Below are positions 17,243 to 26,217 of a stretch of DNA of 64,000 nt, in pieces. A model generated the notes under the pieces. The model ran no database searches. It had not been told where the DNA came from and saw only the letters and a list, made by a program, of their open reading frames with translations. A program made the position numbers and the translations under genes. The DNA lies in NCBI GenBank assembly GCA_035308965.1, contig DATGFN010000061.1:1-64000 (forward strand), in the 5' to 3' direction. How positions within the stretch are numbered: position 1 is the stretch's first letter; every line of letters begins with the position of its first letter. This DNA is from DASYXZ01 sp035308965 (GTDB lineage Bacteria; Acidobacteriota; Terriglobia; UBA7540).

Positions 17243-18415
17243 ATGCTTGAACCTCTGACATCCGAGGAAGCCAAGTTACTCCTTAGCTTGTGCCGCGCGG
17301 GGAAGCTCTATGAAATCGAACGGTGGATTGCCTCCGGTAAATCAATCCAAATGCCATCCGAATTCAAGAAGTCGCCGCTTTCCATTGCGATTGAGATGGG
17401 ATTCCACAGTCTTGTTGAGCTACTCGCTCGCAATGAAAACTCCCAAGAAATTAAGAACAATGCTCTGTCAGATGCTATCTCGAAAAAAAGATTAGATTTG
17501 GTGGAGCTACTCATCGCGCACGGTGCCCAGGTCAGATCCGTGCCTTTCGCACATGTCTTGTGCATATGGGACCCAGTGATGATTCGATTCATCCTGGGGA
17601 CCGGTGCGGATGTTATTACGGGCTATCCATTTGCGGTTGCCTTCAGAGAGAAAATTCGCACTTCCCTCCGTCCTTTCGTGGAATACAAGAAGGCCCATCC
17701 GGAACTTGAATCAGGATTGCAGGAACAGGCAGATCGCGCATTGCGACATTTCTCCCGCGAGGGCGACTTGAAATGGGTAAGTCTAATGCTGTGGGCAGGA
17801 GCCAATCCAAGGACGCAAGGGCCATTGCTGGACGACCACTTCGAAGATGACCCCGAGTGTTACACCACAGCCCTTCGAGAGGCTTGTTACAAGGGCAGCC
17901 TGGAAATCTTGATTAAGTTGAAACCAGACGCAAGCCAGGATGATCTTTCAGATCTGCTCCACTGCGCTGCGTTCTCTGCCTCTATTGAGTTGATTAGACA
18001 CCTCCTCAAAATGGGCGCTAAGCCCAACGACAAGGCGAATGGTGGTTCCTTAGCATTGGATCGCTGTCTTTGGCATCTTGGATTTGGGGATTTCGACGCC
18101 CTAATTAACAAACAACCCACTTCTCGATACGCTCTGCACGGGACACTCGAATGCATTCAGGAGTTAGTCGAGCATGGCGCCCTTTGGAGACCTGATGGTC
18201 GGGCGGAAATGAATTCTCTTCGCCAAATCCTTTATAAGTGCGAGCCGCAGGTTACGGTCGAGGTTGTGAAACTTTTGGCACGGCACCATGCGTCCCCCGA
18301 GGAAACTCTGGAGCAGTTCCTGGATACCCCACGGATGAGGAGTCATCTTTCGCAGTTGGGAATAAAATTGTACGCCCGCCCGGTAAAAAAGGATTTAAAA
18401 CCTCAAAAGCATTGA
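17243..18415 (+). CDS. Ankyrin-repeat-like protein
   Basis: A 390-residue soluble protein with repeated helix-helix units ending in ankyrin-like turns, such as SPLSIAIEMGFHSLVELLAR, LVELLIAHGAQV, VSLMLWAGANPR, LIRHLLKMGAKP and CIQELVEHGALW. There is no signal peptide and no recognisable catalytic domain. The DNA is AT-richer than the flanking core genes, consistent with transfer. It is followed 117 bp later by the HTH-like 411-residue gene and may belong with it. The binding partner is unknown. Confidence 0.75.
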   Translation: MLEPLTSEEAKLLLSLCRAGKLYEIERWIASGKSIQMPSEFKKSPLSIAIEMGFHSLVELLARNENSQEIKNNALSDAISKKRLDLVELLIAHGAQVRSVPFAHVLCIWDPVMIRFILGTGADVITGYPFAVAFREKIRTSLRPFVEYKKAHPELESGLQEQADRALRHFSREGDLKWVSLMLWAGANPRTQGPLLDDHFEDDPECYTTALREACYKGSLEILIKLKPDASQDDLSDLLHCAAFSASIELIRHLLKMGAKPNDKANGGSLALDRCLWHLGFGDFDALINKQPTSRYALHGTLECIQELVEHGALWRPDGRAEMNSLRQILYKCEPQVTVEVVKLLARHHASPEETLEQFLDTPRMRSHLSQLGIKLYARPVKKDLKPQKH

Positions 18416-18532
18416 GGCAACACTTAGCAAGATGCGAGTCCCCTCTAATTCCTTGGAGGGCCCGCGATCGATTTACATCTTAATTGAATGGAGAACGCTA
18501 TAGTTTGAAAAGTCTTTCAGGAGGAACTCCTC

Positions 18533-19768
18533 GTGGACACCAAGGAACGATATTGGAATAGGGAAAAGCTTTACGAAGAGGTATGGGCGACACCGATGCA
18601 GACGCTCGCATATGAGTACGGACTCTCTGACAGAGGTCTTGCAAAGATCTGTCGCAGACTTGAGATCCCGGTGCCGGGCAGAGGCTACTGGGCAAAGAAG
18701 GCTGTTGGCCAGAAAGTCGAGCGATTGCCTCTTCCCTCAGCGAAGACCAACATTTTGGTCCAGCGGCCTGCACCGAGGAAGGAGAAGCCTCACCTTGAGG
18801 CTCTTGGGACTGAACAAGAGCGGGCTCAGGTTGAGAGACTTGAGCAGACCGTTGGCGAATTCGCCTTAAAACGCGGCAGTCTCTCCCATCCATTAATAAT
18901 CCAGGCACGTGCCGTCCTTGGCCGCGCCTCTGTAAATGATCGTCAGATTCTTCACTTTCGCGAGCAGTGCCTCGACATGCGTGTGTCGAAGGGCAGTCTA
19001 GATCGGGCCTTGCGGGTCATGGCAGGCCTTATAGGAGCAATTGAGGCAGAGGGCTTTGCCGTCGAAGTCGGTAGCGGGGATCGCGAGCAAACAGTTGCGA
19101 ACATCCACCGTCAGCACATTTCATTTGGTTTGCTCGAAAAAGTAGACCGCGTTGAACTCACAGCCCCACCCCGAGGTGGGGTTCTTGAAAGAGTCCTGAC
19201 TTTTGGCGGTAAACCCTTCAGGTTTGAGCCTTCAGGCCAACTGTACATCGAAGTTTGGCATCAGTGGGACGTTGAACGAAAAAGATGGAAGGACAACAAA
19301 ACTCACCGTCTGGAGGAGCAGATTCCACAAATCGTAGCTGGCTTCATTAGGATTGCGTTGGTCGAGAGAGCAAGAGCAGAAAAACGAGTGGCCGAGCAGG
19401 AGGAAAATCAGCGAAGAGCCGCAGAGCGCGCTCAACTCCAACAGCTAATCACAACCGAGAAGGCACGGATACGTGCATTGAGGAAGGCAAGCGCGAACTG
19501 GGTGCGTGCTGAAGAATGCCGGTCTTTCATTTCGGCTGCCGTTGATTGCGCCAAGCAAAACGGACAACCCGTTGAGGCGGGGACACCCTTTGGCGACTGG
19601 TTGGCGTGGGCTGCGAAGCAGGCGGACCGGCTTGACCCACTGAAAGAAAGCCCCACATCCATCGCTGATCGCAAGAACGAGGTAGAGCCAGATTACATGG
19701 GTTATTACGGGTATCGGAAGCCCGATCCTCCATTCCGTTTCCCGAAGCCGATTTGGCGAATGAAGTAG
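18533..19768 (+). CDS. Unrecognised protein with N-terminal HTH-like segment
   Basis: A GTG start with AGGAGG ahead. The N-terminus reads YEEVWATPMQTLAYEYGLSD and then RGLAKICRRLEIPVPGRGYW, a compact HTH-like motif found in a recurring family of uncharacterised proteins in accessory DNA. The middle is a predicted mixed fold. Residues about 250-330 are a charged helical/coiled-coil region (RARAEKRVAEQEENQRRAAE), and the C-terminus is short and aromatic (DYMGYYGYRKPDPPFRFPKP). No catalytic motif is evident. A DNA-binding role is inferred from the N-terminus only. Confidence 0.75.
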   Translation: MDTKERYWNREKLYEEVWATPMQTLAYEYGLSDRGLAKICRRLEIPVPGRGYWAKKAVGQKVERLPLPSAKTNILVQRPAPRKEKPHLEALGTEQERAQVERLEQTVGEFALKRGSLSHPLIIQARAVLGRASVNDRQILHFREQCLDMRVSKGSLDRALRVMAGLIGAIEAEGFAVEVGSGDREQTVANIHRQHISFGLLEKVDRVELTAPPRGGVLERVLTFGGKPFRFEPSGQLYIEVWHQWDVERKRWKDNKTHRLEEQIPQIVAGFIRIALVERARAEKRVAEQEENQRRAAERAQLQQLITTEKARIRALRKASANWVRAEECRSFISAAVDCAKQNGQPVEAGTPFGDWLAWAAKQADRLDPLKESPTSIADRKNEVEPDYMGYYGYRKPDPPFRFPKPIWRMK

Positions 19769-19839
19769 GTCCCTGCTCAGTTTTTTGGCCGTAGCCATTA
19801 CTCAGGGTACTTTTTGCAATTGAAAATGCTCGTCCAATT

Positions 19840-20268
19840 TTAGGCTGGCTGCTCATGGCTGGAGGGAGATCCAATCGCATCCCAAACTTCTCCGGTTTCC
19901 AGATCGACGTATCGATAACGGCCTTTCCGAGGCCAGCCTCGCACCAGTTCCCCCCTTGCGACAAGCGCATGATTGAAGAATTCAAATGAAATATTTCCAT
20001 CGTCCTCCCAATATCCCAAGCCATCTACCCGCTCGCCGATCCAAAGGTCAGCATCACGCATCCTTCGTGAAATGGCCTCGACCAGCTCCCGCGGGCAGCC
20101 GGTGTGCTCGACTAGTCGCTCGATGTTCGCACCAACCTCCTTTGCAGAATGAAGAATCAGCCAGCTCTGGTAGATCAGTTTTTCATTGGCATCCTTCTCA
20201 GACTCAATCAACCGCTTTAGGCGCCGCAGTACGTCTGTATTGCGATCGAATTTTCCGGTGGTCTGCAT
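19840..20268 (-). CDS. Hypothetical protein (142 aa)
   Basis: The ATG has GGAGG 8 nt upstream. The N-terminal 95 residues are predicted helical. A C-terminal part with GRYRYVDLETGEVWD looks like a small beta element. I recognise no family. It is the third of three small minus-strand genes in the accessory block, separated by about 130 bp from the next. Confidence 0.65.
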   Translation of the reverse strand: MQTTGKFDRNTDVLRRLKRLIESEKDANEKLIYQSWLILHSAKEVGANIERLVEHTGCPRELVEAISRRMRDADLWIGERVDGLGYWEDDGNISFEFFNHALVARGELVRGWPRKGRYRYVDLETGEVWDAIGSPSSHEQPA

Positions 20269-20401
20269 GATTCACCTCCAATTACCAGCGTCGAAATCCC
20301 CGCCAATTGCGGCATACTTTCCGTTTTATCGATGCGAATCACCCTGAGCGCCATGTCGTGCGTAAGAAGTTCTTACAACGCCTGTTGACATTGTCGGACC
20401 G

Positions 20402-20629
20402 TTAGGAGGCGGCAGCCCACAGTTCGCCAAAATCTGACTCTGTCACCTCCGTTCCGCTGTCCAAGGTTATGCTCATCGCGTTGACCCACTCATAAGCAAA
20501 TTCATAACTGCAACCCAAGATCTCGGCTATCGAAGATGTGCACTCCATCAATTGTATGTTTCCGTCAACTGCCGCTCTGGCAAGGCTTCGTACCATTTCT
20601 CCGTCCTCGGTGCTCAATTGAGTCTTCAT
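20402..20629 (-). CDS. Small hypothetical protein (75 aa)
   Basis: The likely start is the ATG at 20629, which has GGAGG at 4-8 nt upstream. A longer frame reaches 20704 but lacks a ribosome site. The product begins MKTQLSTEDGEMVRSLARAA and is acidic and probably all-helical. No family is recognised. Confidence 0.6.
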   Translation of the reverse strand: MKTQLSTEDGEMVRSLARAAVDGNIQLMECTSSIAEILGCSYEFAYEWVNAMSITLDSGTEVTESDFGELWAAAS

Positions 20630-20746
20630 TTTTCCTCCAAGAACTAGATTGCGCAAATACCCACGTGCATTGATTAGGTCCTCGCAGGTCGCCTGGTTGA
20701 CCAATCCTGCGCTCCCGCCCGATGTGGACTGGCCTTCATGCCGGCT

Positions 20747-21448
20747 TTACATCTTCCCGCGCTTTAACTGGTCGCGAACATGATCTTCCGCCTCCTGAAC
20801 TCCAGCCAGGCAGTCAGCCAAGGCAAATTCGATTATCTGAGCGTCGGATGGAGGTAATGAGGCATTGGCTTCAGCTACAGCCGGCCGGAGACGGTGAATC
20901 TTCTCCTTGATGGAATCAATAACAGTCTTGCCGGCGATAATTCGCAGACTTCGCATGGGTCCCTCTGAGTGATCCGGTGCGCCCCGAAACAGCATCAGAT
21001 CAACCTCTTCGCGAAACCTAGCTGCCGGTTCCTCGGCGTTTTTGGCTCGCGCAATCAATTGGGGGGACACTTCTCCCTTCGCACGCATCACTCGGTCGAG
21101 TGTCTTTATTTTCTCGAAGGGGAGGCCATCTAGCTCAGCTTCTGGAATCTTTCCTATGAGGTGGCGCCCGATTGATACGTAATACCACCCCGTACGTTCT
21201 TCCCTCTCAAGTGGCCTAAGAAGCTCGACCATACATTCGCGGAACTTGGTGAACCCTTTCGATCTGGGAACTAGCACCAAGCTCTCGCCCGGGGACTTGC
21301 GTAGAAAGATTTCATATAGGCCAGCAAAAATGGTGGCCAGCTTGACGATATTGTGGCTCGACTTTAACTGGAGCTTGGCCTCTTCGGCCACAAGCTCGCG
21401 CCCGTCCTGGTATAACTTCTGAGCGCGAGTCAAAATTGCTTCATTCAT
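20747..21448 (-). CDS. Hypothetical protein (233 aa)
   Basis: The ATG has GGGAGG upstream. The N-terminal half (LTRAQKLYQDGRELVAEEAK, then KFRECMVELLRPLEREERTG) is a helical domain, the middle contains GWYYVSIGRHLIGKIPEAEL, and the C-terminus is helical. There is no signal, membrane segment or recognised motif. It is the first of three small minus-strand genes ending at the comM fragment boundary. Confidence 0.65.
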   Translation of the reverse strand: MNEAILTRAQKLYQDGRELVAEEAKLQLKSSHNIVKLATIFAGLYEIFLRKSPGESLVLVPRSKGFTKFRECMVELLRPLEREERTGWYYVSIGRHLIGKIPEAELDGLPFEKIKTLDRVMRAKGEVSPQLIARAKNAEEPAARFREEVDLMLFRGAPDHSEGPMRSLRIIAGKTVIDSIKEKIHRLRPAVAEANASLPPSDAQIIEFALADCLAGVQEAEDHVRDQLKRGKM

Positions 21449-21601
21449 ATGGCACCTCCCGTGCTATGCATTCAATGCAGTAAAATGAGCCACTCCTACC
21501 ACCCTTGAAGGGAGAAGGCGTGGTCTAGTGCACCGGGTTTCATGCGCCATCTCCAATTGTATTGGGGTATGGTTTAAGGGTTTCCAACGGGAGGTAGATC
21601 A

Positions 21602-22108
21602 TTGCTGGCGTCGCAACGAAGTAACCCGCAGCCGTGCGGCTTTTTCAATGACCCATCGCGCGAGTGCACCTGCACCCCGCCCATGATCCAGCGCTACGTC
21701 TCCAAGATTTCCGGGCCGCTTCTCGATCGCATTGATATCCACATTGATATGCCGGCGGTGAAATACCGCGAGCTGCGCGAGGACTCGGGCGGGGAAACAT
21801 CGAGTGAGATTCGCGATCGGGTGATGAAGGCGCGCGACCGCCAGTTGGCCCGCTACCAGGGCGAGAAGATCTACTCCAACGCCCAGATGAGCTCCCGTCA
21901 AATCCGCAAATATTGCAATATTTCCGCCGACTGCGAGCGGCTGCTCGAAAGCGCCATGACGCGCCTCGGCCTGAGCGCCCGCGCCCACGACCGCATTCTG
22001 AAAGTCTCGCGCACCATCGCCGACCTCGACGCCGCCGAAGACATCAACACCACCCATATTTCGGAAGCCATCCAATACCGCTCACTTGACCGCAGCTATT
22101 GGACGTGA
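21602..22108 (+). pseudogene. comM: 3' fragment of comM/yifB (Mg-chelatase-like AAA+ ATPase)
   Basis: The 168 codons match the last third of YifB/ComM proteins: NPxPCGFF, DPSRECTCTPPMIQRYVSKI, SGPLLDRIDIHIDMPAVKY and the C-terminal IADLDAAEDINTTHISEAIQ with YRSLDR. A full ComM is about 500 residues, and the Walker motifs are absent. An in-frame stop lies just upstream of 21602, so the gene is broken there. ComM is a branch-migration helicase of natural transformation. The break coincides with the right edge of the accessory block. Confidence 0.85.
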
Positions 22109-22180
22109 GCACAATGGCCGGGTCACTTCAGCGACTTCGTGATTTGAGATAATGAGACCTTACACATCGGGAGCAAACGC

Positions 22181-22420
22181 ATGAAGCGCAAGAAGCTCAC
22201 GGTGAAAAAAGGTTCTCCCAAATCTGGACGACCCGCCATACCGCTTCCAACCGGGCCGCATGAATACAGTGAAGACGGAGTGGATCTGACTCTTATCCGT
22301 TGGATGCTTTCGCTCACCCCACGGGAGCGGCTTGAGGTCCTTCAGCAAGAAATCCGCTCCATTAAAAAGCCGCGTGGAAAAAACCGAGACAAATCCCTGC
22401 ATTTAATAAGTTTCCCCTAG
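22181..22420 (+). CDS. Small hypothetical protein (79 aa)
   Basis: GGGAG lies 8 nt before the ATG. The basic N-terminus is followed by DLTLIRWMLSLTPRERLEVL, a motif seen in small proteins often associated with nucleotidyltransferase genes. No such partner is present here. Function unknown. Confidence 0.6.
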   Translation: MKRKKLTVKKGSPKSGRPAIPLPTGPHEYSEDGVDLTLIRWMLSLTPRERLEVLQQEIRSIKKPRGKNRDKSLHLISFP

Positions 22421-22568
22421 AGAGTCGGCATCCCTTCATTCACTCACTTACCCCTTATCGGGATATAGTCAGGAACAAGCTCTTCCCATTCTGAGGTTCC
22501 CAACTTGCCCCGCGATAATTTCAAATCTTGACTGTAAACTGTTGACTGTTGACTGTAGACTTCTTCCG

Positions 22569-23273
22569 ATGAAACCCAGTGACCTCGCGCTCGCTCCCAT
22601 GTGGTACGTCGTTTTCCTTTTGTCCCTGACCTGCCACGAAGCTTCGCACGCGCTTGCAGCAAAACTGGGCGGCGACATGACGGCTTTTGAAGGAGGCCAG
22701 GTAACGCTCAACCCGATTCCGCACATGAAGCGGGAGCCTTTCGGCACGATTATATTTCCGCTCCTTACCTACTTCATGAGCGGCTGGATGATGGGCTGGG
22801 CCAGTGCCCCATTTGATCCCCACTGGGCGCAACGCCATCCCCGGCGCGCGGCCTGGATGGCCTTAGCTGGGCCGGCGGCGAATTTGACTCTGGTCCTCCT
22901 GGCCGCGGCCGCCATCCATGCTGGAATGCTGGTTGGGATTTTTTTCATGCCCGGGAGCGCAGGGTTCACTCACATTGTTGGTGCAACGCCGGGTAGCGTG
23001 GCGGAAGGCGGCGCGACACTGCTGAGCATCCTGTTTTCTTTAAACTTGCTTCTCTTCGTGCTTAACCTGCTTCCCATGCCTCCGCTCGACGGCATTACCG
23101 CGATCGGCGTCTTTCTTCCGGAGAAAGCGGCTCACCGAGTCGCCCTGTGGGGTCACAATCCGGCGTTTATGTTGCTCGGTATGGTGGTGGCGTGGAAATT
23201 CTTCGGTTATTTGTTCGACCCGCTCTTCACGTTGGGACTGAACCTGCTATATCCCGGACACAGTTACCATTAG
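22569..23273 (+). CDS. Site-2 protease-family membrane metalloprotease (M50)
   Basis: Starting at the ATG at 22569 the 234-residue protein has about six membrane helices. The zinc site is His23-Glu24-His27 (CHEASHA) in the first helix, and the third-ligand motif is NLLPMPPLDG in a later one. GPAANL in the middle is typical of short rhomboid-like S2P members without PDZ domains. Its substrate is unknown. A repeat of GTTGACT units lies just upstream. Confidence 0.85.
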   Translation: MKPSDLALAPMWYVVFLLSLTCHEASHALAAKLGGDMTAFEGGQVTLNPIPHMKREPFGTIIFPLLTYFMSGWMMGWASAPFDPHWAQRHPRRAAWMALAGPAANLTLVLLAAAAIHAGMLVGIFFMPGSAGFTHIVGATPGSVAEGGATLLSILFSLNLLLFVLNLLPMPPLDGITAIGVFLPEKAAHRVALWGHNPAFMLLGMVVAWKFFGYLFDPLFTLGLNLLYPGHSYH

Positions 23274-23376
23274 TCGCGAAGCCCAAATTCGGCCGCCCGC
23301 TGAGATAATCGAAATGAAACCGGACGGCAGGGACCAGGAAGGTCCCCGCCGGCCGGGTTGGAACTGATCTCATAAA

Positions 23377-24153
23377 TCAGCTCGGGTTATTTTTGCGAAG
23401 CTCGGCCGCCTTGCAGATGAAAGCGCCGGCTTCGTCGCTGTAAGGTTTCTTGAAGGTGGATGGCCAGTTGGCTTTATCGGCGTAAAGCTTGTTGAGCCCC
23501 GACGCAACGGCCGGACTTCCGCCGGTGAAGCCTTCAATCAGCTTCTGCCAGCGGCCGGCGAGTGCCTGGGCTTTCTCGCTCGCCGGATCGAGTCCGGCTT
23601 TGACGGCCGCCTCCACCTCCTGAATCAGCATCGCCCAGTCTCGCTGCCCCTTCTCGATGACTTCTTGCGGAACATTACGAGCGTCGAGTTCCCGGCGCGC
23701 TTCTTCGGTGTAATACTTCTTCGTCCATTCCGTGTCTTGCTGCATGTTTATCACCTCGATGATTTTTCGGAACATTTCCCAGTCGGGTTTGCGTCTTGAG
23801 GCCCGGGACCCCATGGCGCGCTCGGCATTTTTGATGGCCTGGATGGCCAGTTCCAGGTGACGCCGTTTCTCCTCCATGATCTTGCGCTGGATTCGAAGCG
23901 TCGCCGTTAAATCCAATGCCTTCCCTTCCAGAAGCTCCTTGATTTGTTTCAGGGGAAGTCCGATGAACTTCAGCGTGACAATTTGTTCGAGACGGGCGAA
24001 GTCGCGCTCGGCGTACAAACGGTAGCCGGCCTCCGTGCGACCGCTCGGCTTGAGCAGCCCCAGCCGGTCATAGTGATGGAGCGTTCGCACGGTAACGCCC
24101 GCACGCCCGGCAAACTCGCTTGCCCGATAAACTGTTTCAGCCGAATTCTTCAA
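23377..24153 (-). CDS. MerR-family regulator with TipAS-like ligand domain
   Basis: A 258-residue protein read from a TTG (AAGGGGGG ahead). The N-terminal MerR domain (GVTVRTLHHYDRLGLLKP, GYRLYAERDFARLEQIVTLK) is followed by a coiled linker and a C-terminal TipAS-like domain (TEWTKKYYTEEARRELD to the end). TipA-type regulators bind cyclic thiopeptides or other drugs and activate their own and efflux promoters. The promoter at 24175-24205 has the long 19-base spacer that MerR proteins act on, suggesting autoregulation. Confidence 0.88.
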   Translation of the reverse strand: MKNSAETVYRASEFAGRAGVTVRTLHHYDRLGLLKPSGRTEAGYRLYAERDFARLEQIVTLKFIGLPLKQIKELLEGKALDLTATLRIQRKIMEEKRRHLELAIQAIKNAERAMGSRASRRKPDWEMFRKIIEVINMQQDTEWTKKYYTEEARRELDARNVPQEVIEKGQRDWAMLIQEVEAAVKAGLDPASEKAQALAGRWQKLIEGFTGGSPAVASGLNKLYADKANWPSTFKKPYSDEAGAFICKAAELRKNNPS

Positions 24154-24174
24154 GCGATCCCCCCTTTCAAGGTC

Positions 24175-24205
24175 AGGGTAAAGTCTAACGTTACGTCAGG
24201 GTCAA
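24175..24205 (-). promoter_or_regulatory. MerR-type promoter with 19-base spacer
   Basis: On the minus strand TTGACC (24205-24200) and TACCCT (24180-24175) are 19 bases apart. The spacer contains the palindrome TAACGTTA. A 19-20 base spacer is the hallmark of MerR-activated promoters. Confidence 0.6.
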
Positions 24206-24268
24206 GCATTTTTTTAAAATAATTTGGCGTCGCGCCGTTCGATGACCCGCCACGAAATAACGCAAGAT

Positions 24269-24349
24269 CTCACGCAAAGGCGCAGAGGCGCCAAGGTGGT
24301 AATACAGAGCTGTATTCTTCCCTTCGCGCCCTTTGCGCCTTTGCGAGAG
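24269..24349. repeat. Long imperfect inverted repeat (81 bp)
   Basis: The left arm CTCACGCAAAGGCGCAGAGG continues to 24296 and pairs with the right arm (24320-24349, ending CCTTTGCGAGAG). The centre is a second, perfect palindrome, AATACAG/CTGTATT (24301-24307 and 24310-24316). GCAAAGGCGC-type palindromes recur in many bacterial intergenic regions. No gene is encoded. Confidence 0.75.
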
Positions 24350-24450
24350 GTCTTCATACATCGTGATAGCTCGGCTTCACAAAGAGTCCTCGCCAATCTC
24401 CGCCCATCATGCTTTTACGGTATAATGTTTCGTCCAACAGGAGGCATTGA

Positions 24451-24732
24451 ATGGCGGAGCACAAAGTAATGTGTGTGAAATATGGCAAGGAATTACCCGG
24501 GCTTGATGAGCCACCGTGGAGCGGCGACCTGGGCCAGCGGATTTACGACAACGTTTCCCAGGACGCCTGGAAACTTTGGCTCGAACACTTGAAAATGATC
24601 ATCAACGAATATCGCTTGAGCCCCGCCACCAAAGAAGCCCAGGACATCATCGCCCAGCAAATGGAACAATTTTTTTTCGGAGAAGGCGCCAAGCTTCCCC
24701 CCGGCTACGTCCCTCAGCAAAAGAAGGGCTAA
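24451..24732 (+). CDS. yggX: YggX-type Fe(II)-trafficking / oxidative damage protection protein
   Basis: The 93-residue product matches YggX throughout: MCVKYGKELPGLDEPPW, GDLGQRIYDNVSQDAWKLWL, MIINEYRLSP and the C-terminal QQMEQFFFGEG. The conserved Cys near the N-terminus is present (Cys8). YggX protects Fe-S clusters and is implicated in iron handling. AGGAGG precedes the ATG. Confidence 0.92.
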   Translation: MAEHKVMCVKYGKELPGLDEPPWSGDLGQRIYDNVSQDAWKLWLEHLKMIINEYRLSPATKEAQDIIAQQMEQFFFGEGAKLPPGYVPQQKKG

Positions 24733-24808
24733 ATCATGAACTCTGAATTATGAATGCTGAATCGGCGTCCTGATTTTGAATTCTTTCAGCCCTCCTTTCG
24801 CACCTCCA

Positions 24809-26116
24809 TCATATGACTGGCAACGCGGAATGGATCGCGAAGCGTAATTTTCCGTGGGCCTGCCGCAAAGTCCGATCGACAAACTCCGGGCTGAAGCCGC
24901 GCGCAAAGATGAAGCCGAGATAGCTGCATCCCTCGGGCAGTGGAACCAGCCTTTGTTGAGGCCTGGCGGTAATGCGAATCTCTTCAACCCCTGGCGTTTC
25001 GAGGGCCTGGTCGACGCCCTCCACTTGTTCGAAGACACCCGCCTCCGGAATGGGAATCATCATCACGCCTGAAGCCAAATCCTCCCGGCAAACGTCCTGA
25101 ACCGCTTCCCCCAGTGCCAACCGAATGATGAGCTCCTCGAGCGTAAACGAATTGGGCTCGCCATTGGAGTGGAATCGCAAGGCGCGTGAGCACAGGCCAC
25201 CGATGGAGCGCGCTGCGACCTCCATGATCCACACTCCCTTGCCGTTCAATCGCAACTCGGCGTGGATCGGTCCATGAAAAAGGCCGAGCGCCTTCACCGC
25301 GCGTTCCAGAGTTACGAAGACAGCGGATTGCGCAGGCGGACTCAGCCTGGTGGGCGTTACGTAAATTGTCTCCTCAAAGTACGGTCCGGTTAGCGGGTCG
25401 GGTTTGTCAAAAATGGCCAGCACTTGCAGCCGTCCGCGATCCACCAAACCTTCGACGGCAATTTCCGTGCCTTCCACATATGATTCCACCTGGATGAAAT
25501 GGCTCGTCTCCTCGCGCATCACCTGCACGTCCGGACTTCGTAGCAGGGTACGAATTCGCGTGAAAGCCGCAGTGAACTCTTCCGGATTGTTGGCGCGAAT
25601 CACGCCCCGGCTTCCCGAAAGCGCGAGTGGCTTGAGGACGCAGGGGAAAGGAAAGGCCGCATCACCGGAAACAAGAACCTCGCTCGAATGGGCAGGGAGG
25701 GTGTAGCGCACAAATACGGGCACGTTCAATCCCGCCTCGCGCAGCATCTCGCGCGACCGATATTTATCCCGGCAAACATCTGCGGCCTCGGGAGGATGGT
25801 GAGGCAGTTTCAGTGCCTGGCACGCTCGCGCCGCTGTCGGGGTGGGCCGGTCGCCCAGCGATACGATGCCGTCGATTCGCGAGCTTCTCGCATACTCTAC
25901 AATCTCGCGCGCCGAAGCTTCCGGATCCTCGAAGCGCAGCGCCAATGCGCCATCCTGCCACGGATCGTTGAGCACATGGCAGCGATCGGTGCCAAACATG
26001 ACGTCCAACCCCATTTTCTCTGCCGCTTCAACAAATGCGCGCGTCTGGTAGCCCGTAGTCGTGCAAAGTATGAGGAGGGTTTTCTTGGATTTGCTGTTGG
26101 TGCTTGGTTCGGTCAT
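24809..26116 (-). CDS. ATP-grasp enzyme encoded after the radical SAM selenoprotein
   Basis: A 435-residue ATP-grasp ligase. The N-terminal Rossmann-like part (TLLILCTTTGYQTRAFVEAA) is followed by the ATP-grasp core: FPCVLKPLALSGSRGV, a QVESYVEGTEIAVEG loop, HAELRLNGKGVWIMEVAARS with metal-binding acidic residues, and a C-terminal beta domain. Family members join a carboxylate to an amine or thiol using ATP. The exact substrate is unknown. It starts about 100 bp after the readthrough stop of the radical SAM gene on the same strand, so the two probably belong to one pathway. Confidence 0.85.
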   Translation of the reverse strand: MTEPSTNSKSKKTLLILCTTTGYQTRAFVEAAEKMGLDVMFGTDRCHVLNDPWQDGALALRFEDPEASAREIVEYARSSRIDGIVSLGDRPTPTAARACQALKLPHHPPEAADVCRDKYRSREMLREAGLNVPVFVRYTLPAHSSEVLVSGDAAFPFPCVLKPLALSGSRGVIRANNPEEFTAAFTRIRTLLRSPDVQVMREETSHFIQVESYVEGTEIAVEGLVDRGRLQVLAIFDKPDPLTGPYFEETIYVTPTRLSPPAQSAVFVTLERAVKALGLFHGPIHAELRLNGKGVWIMEVAARSIGGLCSRALRFHSNGEPNSFTLEELIIRLALGEAVQDVCREDLASGVMMIPIPEAGVFEQVEGVDQALETPGVEEIRITARPQQRLVPLPEGCSYLGFIFARGFSPEFVDRTLRQAHGKLRFAIHSALPVI

Positions 26117-26217
26117 ATGGCGAGTGCTTCAGTTAGTCAGTACTTCAGTCATCCAACCGCCAAAAGGTGAAGCTTCAAAACCATCTGTTAGGAGAGGTTC
26201 TGCCTTCTGCCTTCCAA

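Noticed and set aside
24806..24812. UGA stop of the ATP-grasp gene read as selenocysteine
   Set aside because: Readthrough gives no conserved motif, and no suitable hairpin follows.
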